Below are positions 1 through 13,915 of a stretch of DNA of 64,000 nucleotides, one piece after another. The notes under the pieces are model-generated. The model saw nothing but the letters and a program-made list of their open reading frames with translations, was not told where the DNA came from and searched no databases. Origin of the DNA: Paramacrobiotus metropolitanus. Lineage: Eukaryota > Tardigrada > Eutardigrada > Parachela > Macrobiotidae. How positions within the stretch are numbered: position 1 is the stretch's first letter; every line of letters starts with the position of its first letter. Position numbers and translations under genes: made by a program. The stretch covers positions 558,001 to 622,000 of the forward strand of contig NW_026570244.1 of the NCBI RefSeq assembly GCF_019649055.1. Direction: 5' to 3'.

Positions 1-253
1 GGTCGGTACTGAGTTGAGCTAGATGTAGGCGTAGTTTTTGCACACGACACGCAAGTCTGGCCGTCGATCTGTGACGTCAGGTCGGTCAGAAAATTTTAAC
101 GGGCACACGTGATTGGTCAGTTAAACGAACTCTGATTGGTCGAAAAATTTAACGGAAAAAACGATCTAAAACGATCTCCTAACGATCTCCCAGTAGTGAG
201 ATCGATCTCTTTTCATCGGAAACGATCTAAAATTAGCTAAAGGAGGTTAGTTT
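1..253. other. Unique left flank of the satellite array
   Basis: This is non-repetitive sequence before the first recognisable satellite base. No reading frame of note is present on either strand and nothing in it resembles the missing 5' end of the capsid gene found at the other end of the array. Four exact ACGATCT words start at 161, 171, 182 and 222, with a related TCGATCT near 202. A similar word (ACGATCTC) occurs inside the satellite monomers of the right half of the array, so this stretch may be a very old degenerate edge of the repeat, but that link is weak. Confidence 0.6.
72..139. promoter_or_regulatory. Promoter-like cluster: CRE, E-box and two inverted CCAAT boxes
   Basis: A perfect CRE palindrome TGACGTCA lies at 72-79, a CACGTG E-box at 106-111 and ATTGG (inverted CCAAT) at 112-116 and 135-139. 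Such clusters are typical of animal core promoters, but no TATA box or following gene is visible before the satellite begins at 254. The downstream gene, if any, would lie left of the window. Motif matches this short also occur by chance, so the call is tentative. Confidence 0.25.
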
Positions 254-930
254 TAGGTAGTTAAAGTGGTCAAACTGTTTCTGATCTCACGATATTACCG
301 TTGACGTGCAAAACAATTCGTCCTTCTTCAATCCATGTATGAACGTAATCCGATTTTTTGCTACACCGTTATCATCCATACGACCGTTTGGTGTAATTTC
401 CACGTTGCTCTAGGCAGCTACAAAAGATTCACACTATTAGCAACCTCACGGTACATACCGTGACTGGCTTACAAACAGTTCTGTCTGTTATCATAAGCTG
501 AAATCCGTATTAACGTAACTGATCTTTGGACGAACAGTTTTGCCACTGCCATCGATTCAAAAATATAAAGAACTCGGTTCAGTCTTTCGAGATTTCACTC
601 GCTCTCAGCAAAATAGTGGTCATCTGAACAACTTTTAAAAAAAGTCATTTTTTGAAAAAACCTGACTATAGCCTTTAAAATCTGGTAAAAGGCTGAAAAG
701 TTAAATCGAATGAAATGACTTAAAATTTATTTGGCTTAATTTAAGTAACAAAAGTAAGCAATTCAATCTACGACCGTAGATAAGCGGGCTTGAATATGAT
801 ATCATACAATAACGGTCATATATTTCCATGGATATTAGCTGGTCAGTTCTAGAACATTCCATCATGAAGAATGGAGCTGTTTCGTGCTGGCCTAGCTGGC
901 CTAAACCAGGACACATCATTTGCAAGCACG

Positions 931-1089
931 CGATATACATCCGTTGGCGCCACTGAACAATTCTTTTCGCAATCACATGTTTGAACAAAATCCGGTTTTG
1001 TGCTATACCATCCTCTTCCATACGATTGTTCGGTGCGATTCTACGTTGCTCTAGGTAGTTAAAAGCGGTTCAAACTGTTTCTGATCTCA
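931..1089. repeat. Sub-repeat A of a representative monomer
   Basis: This segment begins at CGATATACATCCGTTGG and runs to the start of sub-repeat B. Aligned with B it shares AACAATTC, CATGT.TGAAC, AATCCG.TTTT, GCTA.ACC, CCATACGA, CGTTGCTCTAGG and AGTTAAAAG/AGCTACAAAAG in the same order at an offset of 158-159 bases, so the two are clearly old duplicates. The same pair is present in essentially every monomer. Confidence 0.8.
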
Positions 1090-1247
1090 CGATAATTACC
1101 GTTGACGTGCAAAACAATTCGTCCTTCTAATCCCATGTATGAACGTAATCCGATTTTTTGCTACACCGTTATCATCCATACGACCGTTTGGTGTAATTCC
1201 ACGTTGCTCTAGGCAGCTACAAAAGATTCACACTATTAGCAACCTCA
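1090..1247. repeat. Sub-repeat B of a representative monomer
   Basis: This begins at CGATAATTACCGTTGACG and is the clear paralogue of sub-repeat A (offset 158-159 bases). Its start also aligns with the start of sub-repeat C: CTCACGATAATTACCGT here against CTCACGGTACATACCGT there, again 158 bases apart. Confidence 0.75.
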
Positions 1248-1404
1248 CGGTACATACCGTGACTGGCTTACAAACAGTTCTGTCTGTTATCATAAGCTGA
1301 AATCCGTATTAACGTAACTGATCTTTGGACAGACAGTTTTGCCACTGCCATCGATTCAAAAATATAAAGAACTCGGTTCAGTCTTTCGAGATTTCACTCG
1401 CTCA
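1248..1404. repeat. Sub-repeat C (and a weaker D after it) of a representative monomer
   Basis: C aligns with B through CTCACG, TACCGT, ACAAACAGTTC/AAAACAATTCGTC and TGAAATCCG/TGAACGTAATCCG. About 157 bases later CTCAGCAAAATAGTGG...AACAACTT (from 1401) resembles CTCACGATAATTACC...AACAATT of B, suggesting a fourth unit. A fifth unit would complete the roughly 800-bp monomer but I cannot align it by eye. Confidence 0.5.
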
Positions 1405-1559
1405 GCAAAATAGTGGTCATCTGAACAACTTTTAAAAAAAGTCATTTTTTGAAAAAAACCTGACTATAGCCTTTAAAATCTGGTAAAAAGGCTGAAAAGT
1501 TAAATCGAATGAAATGACTGAAAATTTATTTGGCTTAATTTAAGTAACAAAAGTAAGCA

Positions 1560-1770
1560 ATTCAATCTACGACCGTAGATAAGCGGGCTTGAATATGATA
1601 TCATACAATAACGGTCATATATTTCCATGGATATTAGCTGGTCAGTTCTAGAACATTCCATCATGAAGAATGGAGCTGTTTCGTGCTGGCCTAGCTGGCC
1701 ACAAACAGGACACATCATTTGCAAGCACGCGATATACATCCGTTGGCGCCACTGAACAATTCTTTTCGCA
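1560..1770. repeat. Dyad-rich conserved core of the satellite monomer (representative copy)
   Basis: This part of the monomer is nearly invariant across the array and packed with palindromes: CTACG/CGTAG with a 2-base spacer at 1567-1578, TATGATATCATA at 1594-1605, TCCATGGA at 1624-1631, GTTCTAGAAC at 1645-1654 and TGGCGCCA at 1744-1751. Another dyad, CACGGTA/TACCGTG with a 2-base spacer, lies at 1246-1261 in the more variable half. Dense dyads in a satellite can be protein-binding sites or simply secondary structure. No function can be assigned from sequence alone. Confidence 0.6.
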
Positions 1771-4700
1771 ATCACATGTTTGAACAAAATCCGGTTTTGT
1801 GCTATACCATCCTCTTCCATACGATTGTTCGGTGCGATTCTACGTTGCTCTAGGTAGTTAAAAGCGGTTCAAACTGTTTCTGATCTCACGATAATTACCG
1901 TTGACGTGCAAAACAATTCGTCCTTCTAATCCCATGTATGAACGTAATCCGATTTTTTGCTACACCGTTATCATCCATACGACCGTTTGGTGTAATTCCA
2001 CGTTGCTCTAGGCAGCTACAAAAGATTCACACTATTAGCAACCTCACGGTACATACCGTGACTGGCTTACAAACAGTTCTGTCTGTTATCATAAGCTGAA
2101 ATCCGTATTAACGTAACTGATCTTTGGACAGACAGTTTTGCCACTGCCATCGATTCAAAATATAAAGAACTCGGTTCAGTCTTTCGAGATTTTACTCGCT
2201 CAGCAAAATAGTGGTCATCTGAACAACTTTTAAAAAAAGTCATTTTTTTGAAAAAACCTGACTATAGCCTTTAAAAATCTGGTAAAAAGGCTGAAAAGTT
2301 AAATCGAATGAAATGACTGAAAATTTATTTGGCTTAATTTAAGTAACAAAAGTAAGCAATTCAATCTACGACCGTAGATAAGCGGGCTTGAATATGATAT
2401 CATACAATAACGGTCATATATTTCCATGGATATTAGCTGGTCAGTTCTAGAACATTCCATCATGAAGAATGGAGCTGTTTCGTGCTGGCCTAGCTGGCCA
2501 CAAACAGGACACATCATTTGCAAGCACGCGATATACATCCGTTGGCGCCACTGAACAATTCTTTTTCGCAATCACATGTTTGAACAAAATCCGGTTTTGT
2601 GCTATACCATCCTCTTCCATACGATTGTTCGGTGCGATTCTACGTTGCTCTAGGTAGTTAAAAGCGGTTCAAACTGTTTCTGATCTCACGATAATTACCG
2701 TTGACGTGCAAAACAATTCGTCCTTCTAATCCCATGTATGAACGTAATCCGATTTTTTGCTACACCGTTATCATCCATACGACCGTTTGGTGTAATTCCA
2801 CGTTGCTCTAGGCAGCTACAAAAGATTCACACTATTAGCAACCTCACGGTACATACCGTGACTGGCTTACAAACAGTTCTGTCTGTTATCATAAGCTGAA
2901 ATCCGTATTAACGTAACTGATCTTTGGACAGACAGTTTTGCCACTGCCATCGATTCAAAAATATAAAGAACTCGGTTCAGTCTTTCGAGATTTCACTCGC
3001 TCAGCAAAATAGTGGTCATCTGAACAACTTTTAAAAAAAGTCATTTTTTTGAAAAAACCTGACTATAGCCTTTAAAAATCTGGTAAAAAGGCTGAAAAGT
3101 TAAATCGAATGAAATGACTGAAAATTTATTTGGCTTAATTTAAGTAACAAAAGTAAGCAATTCAATCTACGACCGTAGATAAGCGGGCTTGAATATGATA
3201 TCATACAATAACGGTCATATATTTCCATGGATATTAGCTGGTCAGTTCTAGAACATTCCATCATGAAGAATGGAGCTGTTTCGTGCTGGCCTAGCTGGCC
3301 ACAAACTGGACACATCATTTGCAAGCACGCGATATACATCCGTTGGCGCCACTGAACAATTCTTTTCGCAATCACATGTTTGAACAAAATCCGGTTTTGT
3401 GCTATACCATCCTCTTCCATACGATTGTTCGGTGCGATTCTACGTTGCTCTAGGTAGTTAAAAGCGGTTCAAACTGTTTCTGATCTCACGATAATTACCG
3501 TTGACGTGCAAAACAATTCGTCCTTCTAATCCCATGTATGAACGTAATCCGATTTTTTGCTACACCGTTATCATCCATACGACCGTTTGGTGTAATTCCA
3601 CGTTGCTCTAGGCAGCTACAAAAGATTCACACTATTAGCAACCTCACGGTACATACCGTGACTGGCTTACAAACAGTTCTGTCTGTTATCATAAGCTGAA
3701 ATCCGTATTAACGTAACTGATCTTTGGACAGACAGTTTTGCCACTGCCATCGATTCAAAAATATAAAGAACTCGGTTCAATCTTTCGAGATTTTACTCGC
3801 TCAGCAAAATAGTGGTCATCTGAACAACTTTTAAAAAAAGTCATTTTTTGAAAAAACCTGACTATAGCCTTTAAAAATCTGGTAAAAAGGCTGAAAAATT
3901 AAATCGAATGAAATGACTGAAAATTTATTTGGCTTAATTTAAGTAACAAAAGTAAGCAATTCAATCTACGACCGTAGATAAGCGGGCTTGAATATGATAT
4001 CATACAATAACGGTCATATATTTCCATGGATATTAGCTGGTCAGTTCTAGAACATTCCATCATGAAGAATGGAGCTGTTTCGTGCTGGCCTAGCTGGCCA
4101 CAAACTGGACACATCATTTGCAAGCACGCGATATACATCCGTTGGCGCCACTGAACAATTCTTTTCGCAATCACATGTTTGAACAAAATCCGGTTTTGTG
4201 CTATACCATCCTCTTCCATACGATTGTTCGGTGCGATTCTACGTTGCTCTAGGTAGTTAAAAGCGGTTCAAACTGTTTCTGATCTCACGATAATTACCGT
4301 TGACGTGCAAAACAATTCGTCCTTCTAATCCCATGTATGAACGTAATCCGATTTTTTGCTACACCGTTATCATCCATACGACCGTTTGGTGTAATTCCAC
4401 GTTGCTCTAGGCAGCTACAAAAGATTCACACTATTAGCAACCTCACGGTACATACCGTGACTGGCTTACAAACAGTTCTGTCTGTTATCATAAGCTGAAA
4501 TCCGTATTAACGTAACTGATCTTTGGACAGACAGTTTTGCCACTGCCATCGATTCAAAAATATAAAGAACTCGGTTCAGTCTTTCGAGATTTCACTCGCT
4601 CAGCAAAATAGTGGTCATCTGAACAACTTTTAAAAAAAGTCATTTTTTTGAAAAAAACCTGACTATAGCCTTTAAAAATCTGGTAAAAAGGCTGAAAAGT

Positions 4701-7700
4701 TAAATCGAATGAAATGACTGAAAATTTATTTGGCTTAATTTGAGTAACAAAAGTAAGCAATTCAATCTACGACCGTAGATAAGCGGGCTTGAATATGATA
4801 TCATACAATAACGGTCATATATTTCCATGGATATTAGCTGGTCAGTTCTAGAACATTCCATCATGAAGAATGGAGCTGTTTCGTGCTGGCCTAGCTGGCC
4901 ACAAACTGGACACATCATTTGCAAGCACGCGATATACATCCGTTGGCGCCACTGAACAATTCTTTTTCGCAATCACATGTTTGAACAAAATCCGGTTTTG
5001 TGCTATACCATCCTCTTCCATACGATTGTTCGGTGCGATTCTACGTTGCTCTAGGTAGTTAAAAGCGGTTCAAACTGTTTCTGATCTCACGATAATTACC
5101 GTTGACGTGCAAAACAATTCGTCCTTCTAATCCCATGTATGAACGTAATCCGATTTTTTGCTACACCGTTATCATCCATACGACCGTTTGGTGTAATTCC
5201 ACGTTGCTCTAGGCAGCTACAAAAGATTCACACTATTAGCAACCTCACGGTACATACCGTGACTGGCTTACAAACAGTTCTGTCTGTTATCATAAGCTGA
5301 AATCCGTATTAACGTAGCTGATCTTTGGACAGACAGTTTTGCCACTGCCATCGATTCAAAAATATAAAGAACTCGGTTCAATCTTTCGAGATTTTACTCG
5401 CTCAGCAAAATAGTGGTCATCTGAACAACCTTTAAAAAAAGTCATTTTTTTGAAAAAAACCTGACTATAGCCTTTAAAAATCTGGTAAAAAGGCTGAAAA
5501 TTTTAAATCGAATGAAATGACTGAAAATTTATTTGGCTTTAATTTAAGTAACAAAAGTAAGCAATTCAATCTACGACCGTAGATAAGCGGGCTTGAATAT
5601 GATATCATACAATAACGGTCATATATTTCCATGGATATTAGCTGGTCAGTTCTAGAACATTCCATCATGAAGAATGGAGCTGTTTCGTGCTGGCCTAGCT
5701 GGCCACAAACAGGACACATCATTTGCAAGCACGCGATATACATCCGTTGGCGCCACTGAACAATTCTTTTCGCAATCACATGTTTGAACAAAATCCGGTT
5801 TTGTGCTATACCATCCTCTTCCATACGATTGTTCGGTGCGATTCTACGTTGCTCTAGGTAGTTAAAAGCGGTTCAAACTGTTTCTGATCTCACGATAATT
5901 ACCGTTGACGTGCAAAACAATTCGTCCTTCTAATCCCATGTATGAACGTAATCCGATTTTTTGCTACACCGTTATCATCCATACGACCGTTTGGTGTAAT
6001 TCCACGTTGCTCTAGGCAGCTACAAAAGATTCACACTATTAGCAACCTCACGGTACATACCATGACTGGCTTACAAACATATCTGGTCTGTTATCATAAG
6101 CGGAAATCCGTATTAATGTAGCTGATCTTTGGACAGACAGTTTTGCCACTGCCATCGATTCAAAAATATAAAGAACTCGGTTCAATCTTTCGAGATTTTA
6201 CTCGCTCAGCAAAATAGTGGTCATCTGAACAACCTTTAAAAAAAGTCATTTTTTTGAAAAAAACCTGACTATAGCCTTTAAAAATCTGGTAAAAAGGCTG
6301 AAAAATTTAATCGAATGAAATGACTGCAAATTTATTTGGCTTAATTTAAGTAACAAAAGTAAGCAATTCAATCTACGACCGTAGATAAGCGGGCTTGAAT
6401 ATGATATCATACAATAACGGTCATATATTTCCATGGATATTAGCTGGTCAGTTCTGGAACATTCCATCATGAAGAATGGAGCTGTTTCGTGCTGGCCCAG
6501 CTGGCCACGAAGTGGACACATCATTTGCAAGCACGCGATTTACATCCATTGGCGCCACTGAACAATTCTTTTTCGCAATCACATGTTTGAACAAAATCCG
6601 GTTTTGTGCTATACCATCCTCTTCCATACGATTGTTCGGTGCGATTCTACGTTGCTCTAGGTAGTTAAAAGCGGTTCAAACTGTTTCTGATCTCACGATA
6701 ATTACCGTTGACGTGCAAAACAATTCGTCCTTCTAATCCCATGTATGAACGTAATCCGATTTTTTGCTACACCGTTATCATCCATACGACCGTTTGGTGT
6801 AATTCCACGTTGCTCTAGGCAGCTACAAAAGATTCACACTATTAGCAACGTCACGGTACATACCATGACTGGCTTACAAACAGGTCTGTCTGTTATCATA
6901 AGCTGAAATCCGTATTAACGTAGCTGATCTTTGGACAGACAGTTTTGCCACTGCCATCGATTCAAAAATATAAAGAACTCGGTTCAATCTTTCGAGATTT
7001 TACTCGCTCAGCAAAATAGTGGTCATCTGAACAACTTTTAAAAAAAGTCATTTTTTTGAAAAAACCTGACTATAGCCTTTAAAAATCTGGTAAAAAGGCT
7101 GAAAATTTTAAATCGAATGAAATGACTGCAAATTTATTTGGCTTAATTTGAGTAACAAAAGTAAGCAATTCAATCTACGACCGTAGATAAGCGGGCTTGA
7201 ATATGATATCATACAATAACGGTCATATATTTCCATGGATATTAGCTGGTCAGTTCTAGAACATTCCATCATGAAGAATGGAGCTGTTTCGTGCTGGCCT
7301 AGCTGGCCACAAACTGGACACATCATTTGCAAGCACGCGATATACATCCGTTGGCGCCACTGAACAATTCTTTTCGCAATCACATGTTTGAACAAAATCC
7401 GGTTTTGTGCTATACCATCCTCTTCCATACGATTGTTCGGTGCGATTCTACGTTGCTCTAGGTAGTTAAAAGCGGTTCAAACTGTTTCTGATCTCACGAT
7501 AATTACCGTTGACGTGCAAAACAATTCGTCCTTCTAATCCCATGTATGAACGTAATCCGATTTTTTGCTACACCGTTATCATCCATACGACCGTTTGGTG
7601 TAATTCCACGTTGCTCTAGGCAGCTACAAAAGATTCACACTATTAGCAACCTCACGGTACATACCGTGACTGGCTTACAAACAGTTCTGTCTGTTATCAT

Positions 7701-10700
7701 AAGCTGAAATCCGTATTAACGTAACTGATCTTTGGACAGACAGTTTTGCCACTGCCATCGATTCAAAAATATAAAGAACTCGGTTCAATCTTTCGAGATT
7801 TTACTCGCTCAGCAAAATAGTGGTCATCTGAACAACCTTTAAAAAAAGTCATTTTTTGAAAAAACCTGACTATAGCCTTTTAAAAAATCTGGGTAAAAGG
7901 GCTGAAAAGTTAAATCGAATGAAATGACTGAAAATTTATTTGGCTTAATTTGAGTAACAAAAGTAAGCAATTCAATCTACGACCGTAGATAAGCGGGCTT
8001 GAATATGATATCATACAATAACGGTCATATATTTCCATGGATATTAGCTGGTCAGTTCTAGAACATTCCATCATGAAGAATGGAGCTGTTTCGTGCTGGC
8101 CTAGCTGGCCACAAACTGGACACATCATTTGCAAGCACGCGATATACATCCGTTGGCGCCACTGAACAATTCTTTTTCGCAATCACATGTTTGAACAAAA
8201 TCCGGTTTTGTGCTATACCATCCTCTTCCATACGATTGTTCGGTGCGATTCTACGTTGCTCTAGGTAGTTAAAAGCGGTTCAAACTGTTTCTGATCTCAC
8301 GATAATTACCGTTGACGTGCAAAACAATTCGTCCTTCTAATCCCATGTATGAACGTAATCCGATTTTTTGCTACACCGTTATCATCCATACGACCGTTTG
8401 GTGTAATTCCACGTTGCTCTAGGCAGCTACAAAAGATTCACACTATTAGCAACCTCACGGTACATACCGTGACTGGCTTACAAACAGTTCTGTCTGTTAT
8501 AATAAGCTGAAATCCGTATTAACGTAGTTCGATCTTTTGACAGACAGTTTTGCCACTGCCATCGATTCAAAAATATAAAGAACTCGGTTCAATCTTTCGA
8601 GATTTTACTCGCTCAGCAAAATAGTGGTCATCTGAACAACCTTTAAAAAAAGTCATTTTTTTGAAAAAAACCTGACTATAGCCTTTAAAAATCTGGTAAA
8701 AAGGCTGAAAAGTTAAATCGAATGAAATGACTGAAAATTTATTTGGCTTAATTTGAGTAACAAAAGTAAGCAATTCAATCTACGACCGTAGATAAGCGGG
8801 CTTGAATATGATATCATACAATAACGGTCATATATTTCCATGGATATTAGCTGGTCAGTTCTAGAACATTCCATCATGAAGAATGGAGCTGTTTCGTGCT
8901 GGCCTAGCTGGCCACAAACTGGACACATCATTTGCAAGCACGCGATATACATCCGTTGGCGCCACTGAACAATTCTTTTCGCAATCACATGTTTGAACAA
9001 AATCCGGTTTTGTGCTATACCATCCTCTTCCATACGATTGTTCGGTGCGATTCTACGTTGCTCTAGGTAGTTAAAAGCGGTTCAAACTGTTTCTGATCTC
9101 ACGATAATTACCGTTGACGTGCAAAACAATTCGTCCTTCTAATCCCATGTATGAACGTAATCCGATTTTTTGCTACACCGTTATCATCCATACGACCGTT
9201 TGGTGTAATTCCACGTTGCTCTAGGCAGCTACAAAAGATTCACACTATTAGCAACCTCACGGTACATACCGTGACTGGCTTACAAACATTTCTGTCTGTT
9301 ATCATAAGCTGAAATCCGTATTAACGTAACTGATCTTTGGACAGACAGTTTTGCCACTGCCATCGATTCAAAAATATAAAGAACTCGGTTCAATCTTTCG
9401 AGATTTTACTCGCTCAGTAAAATAGTGGTCATTTGAACAACTTTTAAAAAAAGTCATTTTTTGAAAAAACCTGACTATAGCCTTTAAAAATCTGGTAAAA
9501 AGGCTGAAAAGTTAAATCGAATGAAATGACTTAAAATTTATTTGGCTTAATTTGAGTAACAAAAGTAAGCAATTCAATCTACGACCGTAGATAAGCGGGC
9601 TTGAATATGATATCATACAATAACGGTCATATATTTCCATGGATATTAGCTGGTCAGTTCTAGAACATTCCATCATGAAGAATGGAGCTGTTTCGTGCTG
9701 GCCTAGCTGGCCAATAACTGGACACATCATTTGCAAGCACGCGATATACATCCGTTGGCGCCACTGAACAATTCTTTTCGCAATCACATGTTTGAACAAA
9801 ATCCGGTTTTGTGCTATACCATCCTCTTCCATACGATTGTTCGGTGCGATTCTACGTTGCTCTAGGTAGTTAAAAGCGGTTCAAACTGTTTCTGATCTCA
9901 CGATAATTACCGTTGACGTGCAAAACAATTCGTCCTTCTAATCCCATGTATGAACGTAATCCGATTTTTTGCTACATCGTTATCATCCATACGACCGTTT
10001 GGTGTAATTCCACGTTGCTCTAGGCAGCTACAAAAGATTCACACTATTAGCAACCTCACGGTACATACCGTGACTGGCTTACAAACATTTCTGTCTGTTA
10101 TCATAAGCTGAAATCCGTATTAACGTAACTGATCTTTGGACAGACAGTTTTGCCACTGCCATCGATTCAAAAATATAAAGAACTCGGTTCGATCTTTCGA
10201 GATTTTACTCGCTCAGTAAAATAGTGGTCATTTGAACAACTTTTAAAAAAAGTCATTTTTTTTGGAAAAAACCTGACTATAGCCTTTAAAATCTGGTAAA
10301 AGGCTGAAAAGTTAAATCGAATGAAATGACTTAAAATTTATTTGGCTTAATTTGAGTAACAAAAGTAAGCAATTCAATCTACGACCGTAGATAAGCGGGC
10401 TTGAATATGATATCATACAATAACGGTCATATATTTCCATGGATATTAGCTGGTCAGTTCTAGAACATTCCATCATGAAGAATGGAGCTGTTTCGTGCTG
10501 GCCTAGCTGGCCACAAACTGGACACATCATTTGCAAGCACGCGATATACATCCGTTGGCGCCACTGAACAATTCTTTTCGCAATCACATGTTTGAACAAA
10601 ATCCGGTTTTGTGCTATACCATCCTCTTCCATACGATTGTTCGGTGCGATTCTACGTTGCTCTAGGTAGTTAAAAGCGGTTCAAACTGTTTCTGATCTCA

Positions 10701-13700
10701 CGATAATTACCGTTGACGTGCAAAACAATTCGTCCTTCTAATCCCATGTATGAACGTAATCCGATTTTTTGCTACACCGTTATCATCCATACGACCGTTT
10801 GGTGTAATTCCACGTTGCTCTAGGCAGCTACAAAAGATTCACACTATTAGCAACCTCACGGTACATACCGTGACTGGCTTACAAACATTTCTGTCTGTTA
10901 TCATAAGCTGAAATCCGTATTAACGTAACTGATCTTTGGACAGACAGTTTTGCCACTGCCATCGATTCAAAAATATAAAGAACTCGGTTCGATCTTTCGA
11001 GATTTTACTCGCTCAGCAAAATAGTGGTCATTTGAACAACTTTTAAAAAAAGTCATTTTTTTGAAAAAAACCTGACTATAGCCTTTAAAAATCTGGTAAA
11101 AAGGCTGAAAAGTTAAATCGAATGAAATGACTTAAAATTTATTTGGCTTAATTTGAGTAACAAAAGTAAGCAATTCAATCTACGACCGTAGATAAGCGGG
11201 CTTGAATATGATATCATACAATAACGGTCATATATTTCCATGGATATTAGCTGGTCAGTTCTAGAACATTCCATCATGAAGAATGGAGCTGTTTCGTGCT
11301 GGCCTAGCTGGCCACAAACTGGACACATCATTTGCAAGCACGCGATATACATCCGTTGGCGCCACTGAACAATTCTTTTCGCAATCACATGTTTGAACAA
11401 AATCCGGTTTTGTGCTATACCATCCTCTTCCATACGATTGTTCGGTGCGATTCTACGTTGCTCTAGGTAGTTAAAAGCGGTTCAAACTGTTTCTGATCTC
11501 ACGATAATTACCGTTGACGTGCAAAACAATTCGTCCTTCTAATCCCATGTATGAACGTAATCCGATTTTTTGCTACACCGTTATCATCCATACGACCGTT
11601 TGGTGTAATTCCACGTTGCTCTAGGCAGCTACAAAAGATTCACACTATTAGCAACCTCACGGTACATACCGTGACTGGCTTACAAAACATTTCTGTCTGT
11701 TATCATAAGCTGAAATCCGTATTAACGTAACTAATCTTTGGACAAACAATTTTGCCACTGCCGTCGATTCAAAAATATAAAAAACTCGGTTCAATCTTTC
11801 GAGATTTTACTCGCTCCAGTAAAATAGTGGTCATTTGAACAACTTTTAAAAAAAGTCATTTTTTGAAAAAACCTGACTATAGCCTTTAAAAATCTGGTAA
11901 AAAGGCTGAAAAGTTAAATCGAATGAAATGACTTAAAATTTATTTGGCTTAATTTGAGTAACAAAAGTAAGCAATTCAATCTACGACCGTAGATAAGCGG
12001 GCTTGAATATGATATCATACAATAACGGTCATATATTTCCATGGATATTAGCTGGTCAGTTCTAGAACATTCCATCATGAAGAATGGAGCTGTTTCGTGC
12101 TGGCCTAGCTGGCCACAAACTGGACACATCATTTGCAAGCACGCGATATACATCCGTTGGCGCCACTGAACAATTCTTTTCGCAATCACATGTTTGAACA
12201 AAATCCGGTTTTGTGCTATACCATCCTCTTCCATACGATTGTTCGGTGCGATTCTACGTTGCTCTAGGTAGTTAAAAGCGGTTCAAACTGTTTCTGATCT
12301 CACGATAATTACCGTTGACGTGCAAAACAATTCGTCCTTCTAATCCCATGTATGAACGTAATCCGATTTTTTGCTACATCGTTATCATCCATACGACCGT
12401 TTGGTGTAATTCCACGTTGCTCTAGGCAGCTACAAAAGATTCACACTATTAGCAACCTCACGGTACATACCGTGACTGGCTTACAAACATTTCTGTCTGT
12501 TATCATAAGCTGAAATCCGTATTAACGTAACTAATCTTTGGACAAACAATTTTGCCACTGCCGTCGATTCAAAAATATAAAAAACTCGGTTCAATCTTTC
12601 GAGATTTTACTCGCTCAGTAAAATAGTGGTCATTTGAACAACTTTTAAAAAAAGTCATTTTTTTGAAAAAAACCTGACTATAGCCTTTAAAAATCTGGTA
12701 AAAAGGCTGAAAAGTTAAATCGAATGAAATGACTTAAAATTTATTTGGCTTAATTTGAGTAACAAAAGTAAGCAATTCAATCTACGACCGTAGATAAGCG
12801 GGCTTGAATATGATATCATACAATAACGGTCATATATTTCCATGGATATTAGCTGGTCAGTTCTAGAACATTCCATCATGAAGAATGGAGCTGTTTCGTG
12901 CTGGCCTAGCTGGCCACAAACTGGACACATCATTTGCAAGCACGCGATATACATCCGTTGGCGCCACTGAACAATTCTTTTTCGCAATCACATGTTTGAA
13001 CAAAATCCGGTTTTGTGCTATACCATCCTCTTCCATACGATTGTTCGGTGCGATTCTACGTTGCTCTAGGTAGTTAAAAGCGGTTCAAACTGTTTCTGAT
13101 CTCACGATAATTACCGTTGACGTGCAAAACAATTCGTCCTTCTAATCCCATGTATGAACGTAATCCGATTTTTTGCTACATCGTTATCATCCATACGACC
13201 GTTTGGTGTAATTCCACGTTGCTCTAGGCAGCTACAAAAGATTCACACTATTAGCAACCTCACGGTACATACCGTGACTGGCTTACAAACATTTCTGTCT
13301 GTTATCATAAGCTGAAATCCGTATTAACGTAACTAATCTTTGGACAAACAATTTTGCCACTGCCGTCGATTCAAAAATATAAAAAACTCGGTTCAATCTT
13401 TCGAGATTTTACTCGCTCAGTAAAATAGTGGTCATTTGAACAACTTTTAAAAAAAGTCATTTTTTGTAAAAAAACCTGACTATAGCCTTTAAAAATCTGG
13501 TAAAAAGGCTGAAAAGTTAAATCGAATGAAATGACTTAAAATTTATTTGGCTTAATTTGAGTAACAAAAGTAAGCAATTCAATCTACGACCGTAGATAAG
13601 CGGGCTTGAATATGATATCATACAATAACGGTCATATATTTCCATGGATATTAGCTGGTCAGTTCTAGAACATTCCATCATGAAGAATGGAGCTGTTTCG

Positions 13701-13835
13701 TGCTGGCCTAGCTGGCTATTAACTGGACACATCATTTGCAAGCACGCGATATACATCCGTTGGCGCCACTGAACAATTCTTTTTCGCAATCACATGTTTG
13801 AACAAAATCCGGTTTTGTGCTATACCATCCTCTTC

Positions 13836-13915
13836 CATACGATTGCGATTCGTTAACGTTGCTCCTATGAACGCGTTGCTCTCGTTATCATCCATACGAG
13901 ATTACACTATTAGCA
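13836..13915. repeat. Rearranged deletion junction in a short monomer
   Basis: Between two otherwise normal copies, the segment from the end of sub-repeat A to the start of C is collapsed into a scrambled patch (GATTCGTTAACGTTGCTCC..., then fragments of the ATCATCCATACGA segment). The marker spacing here is about 659 bp instead of 800. Short mixed fragments of A and B suggest deletion with patchwork repair. Confidence 0.75.

Noticed and set aside
701-1021. Recurrent antisense frame of about 90-106 codons in most satellite monomers
   Set aside because: Its recurrence follows from repeat identity. Its ends shift with A/T run lengths, many copies are frameshifted (TTCTTTTC versus TTCTTTTTC) or have different C-termini, and it has no recognisable domain or promoter.
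2469-2657. Recurrent + strand frame of 62 codons in some monomers
   Set aside because: It is open only in copies with an extra T in one run and overlaps the antisense frame; it is a by-product of repeat sequence.
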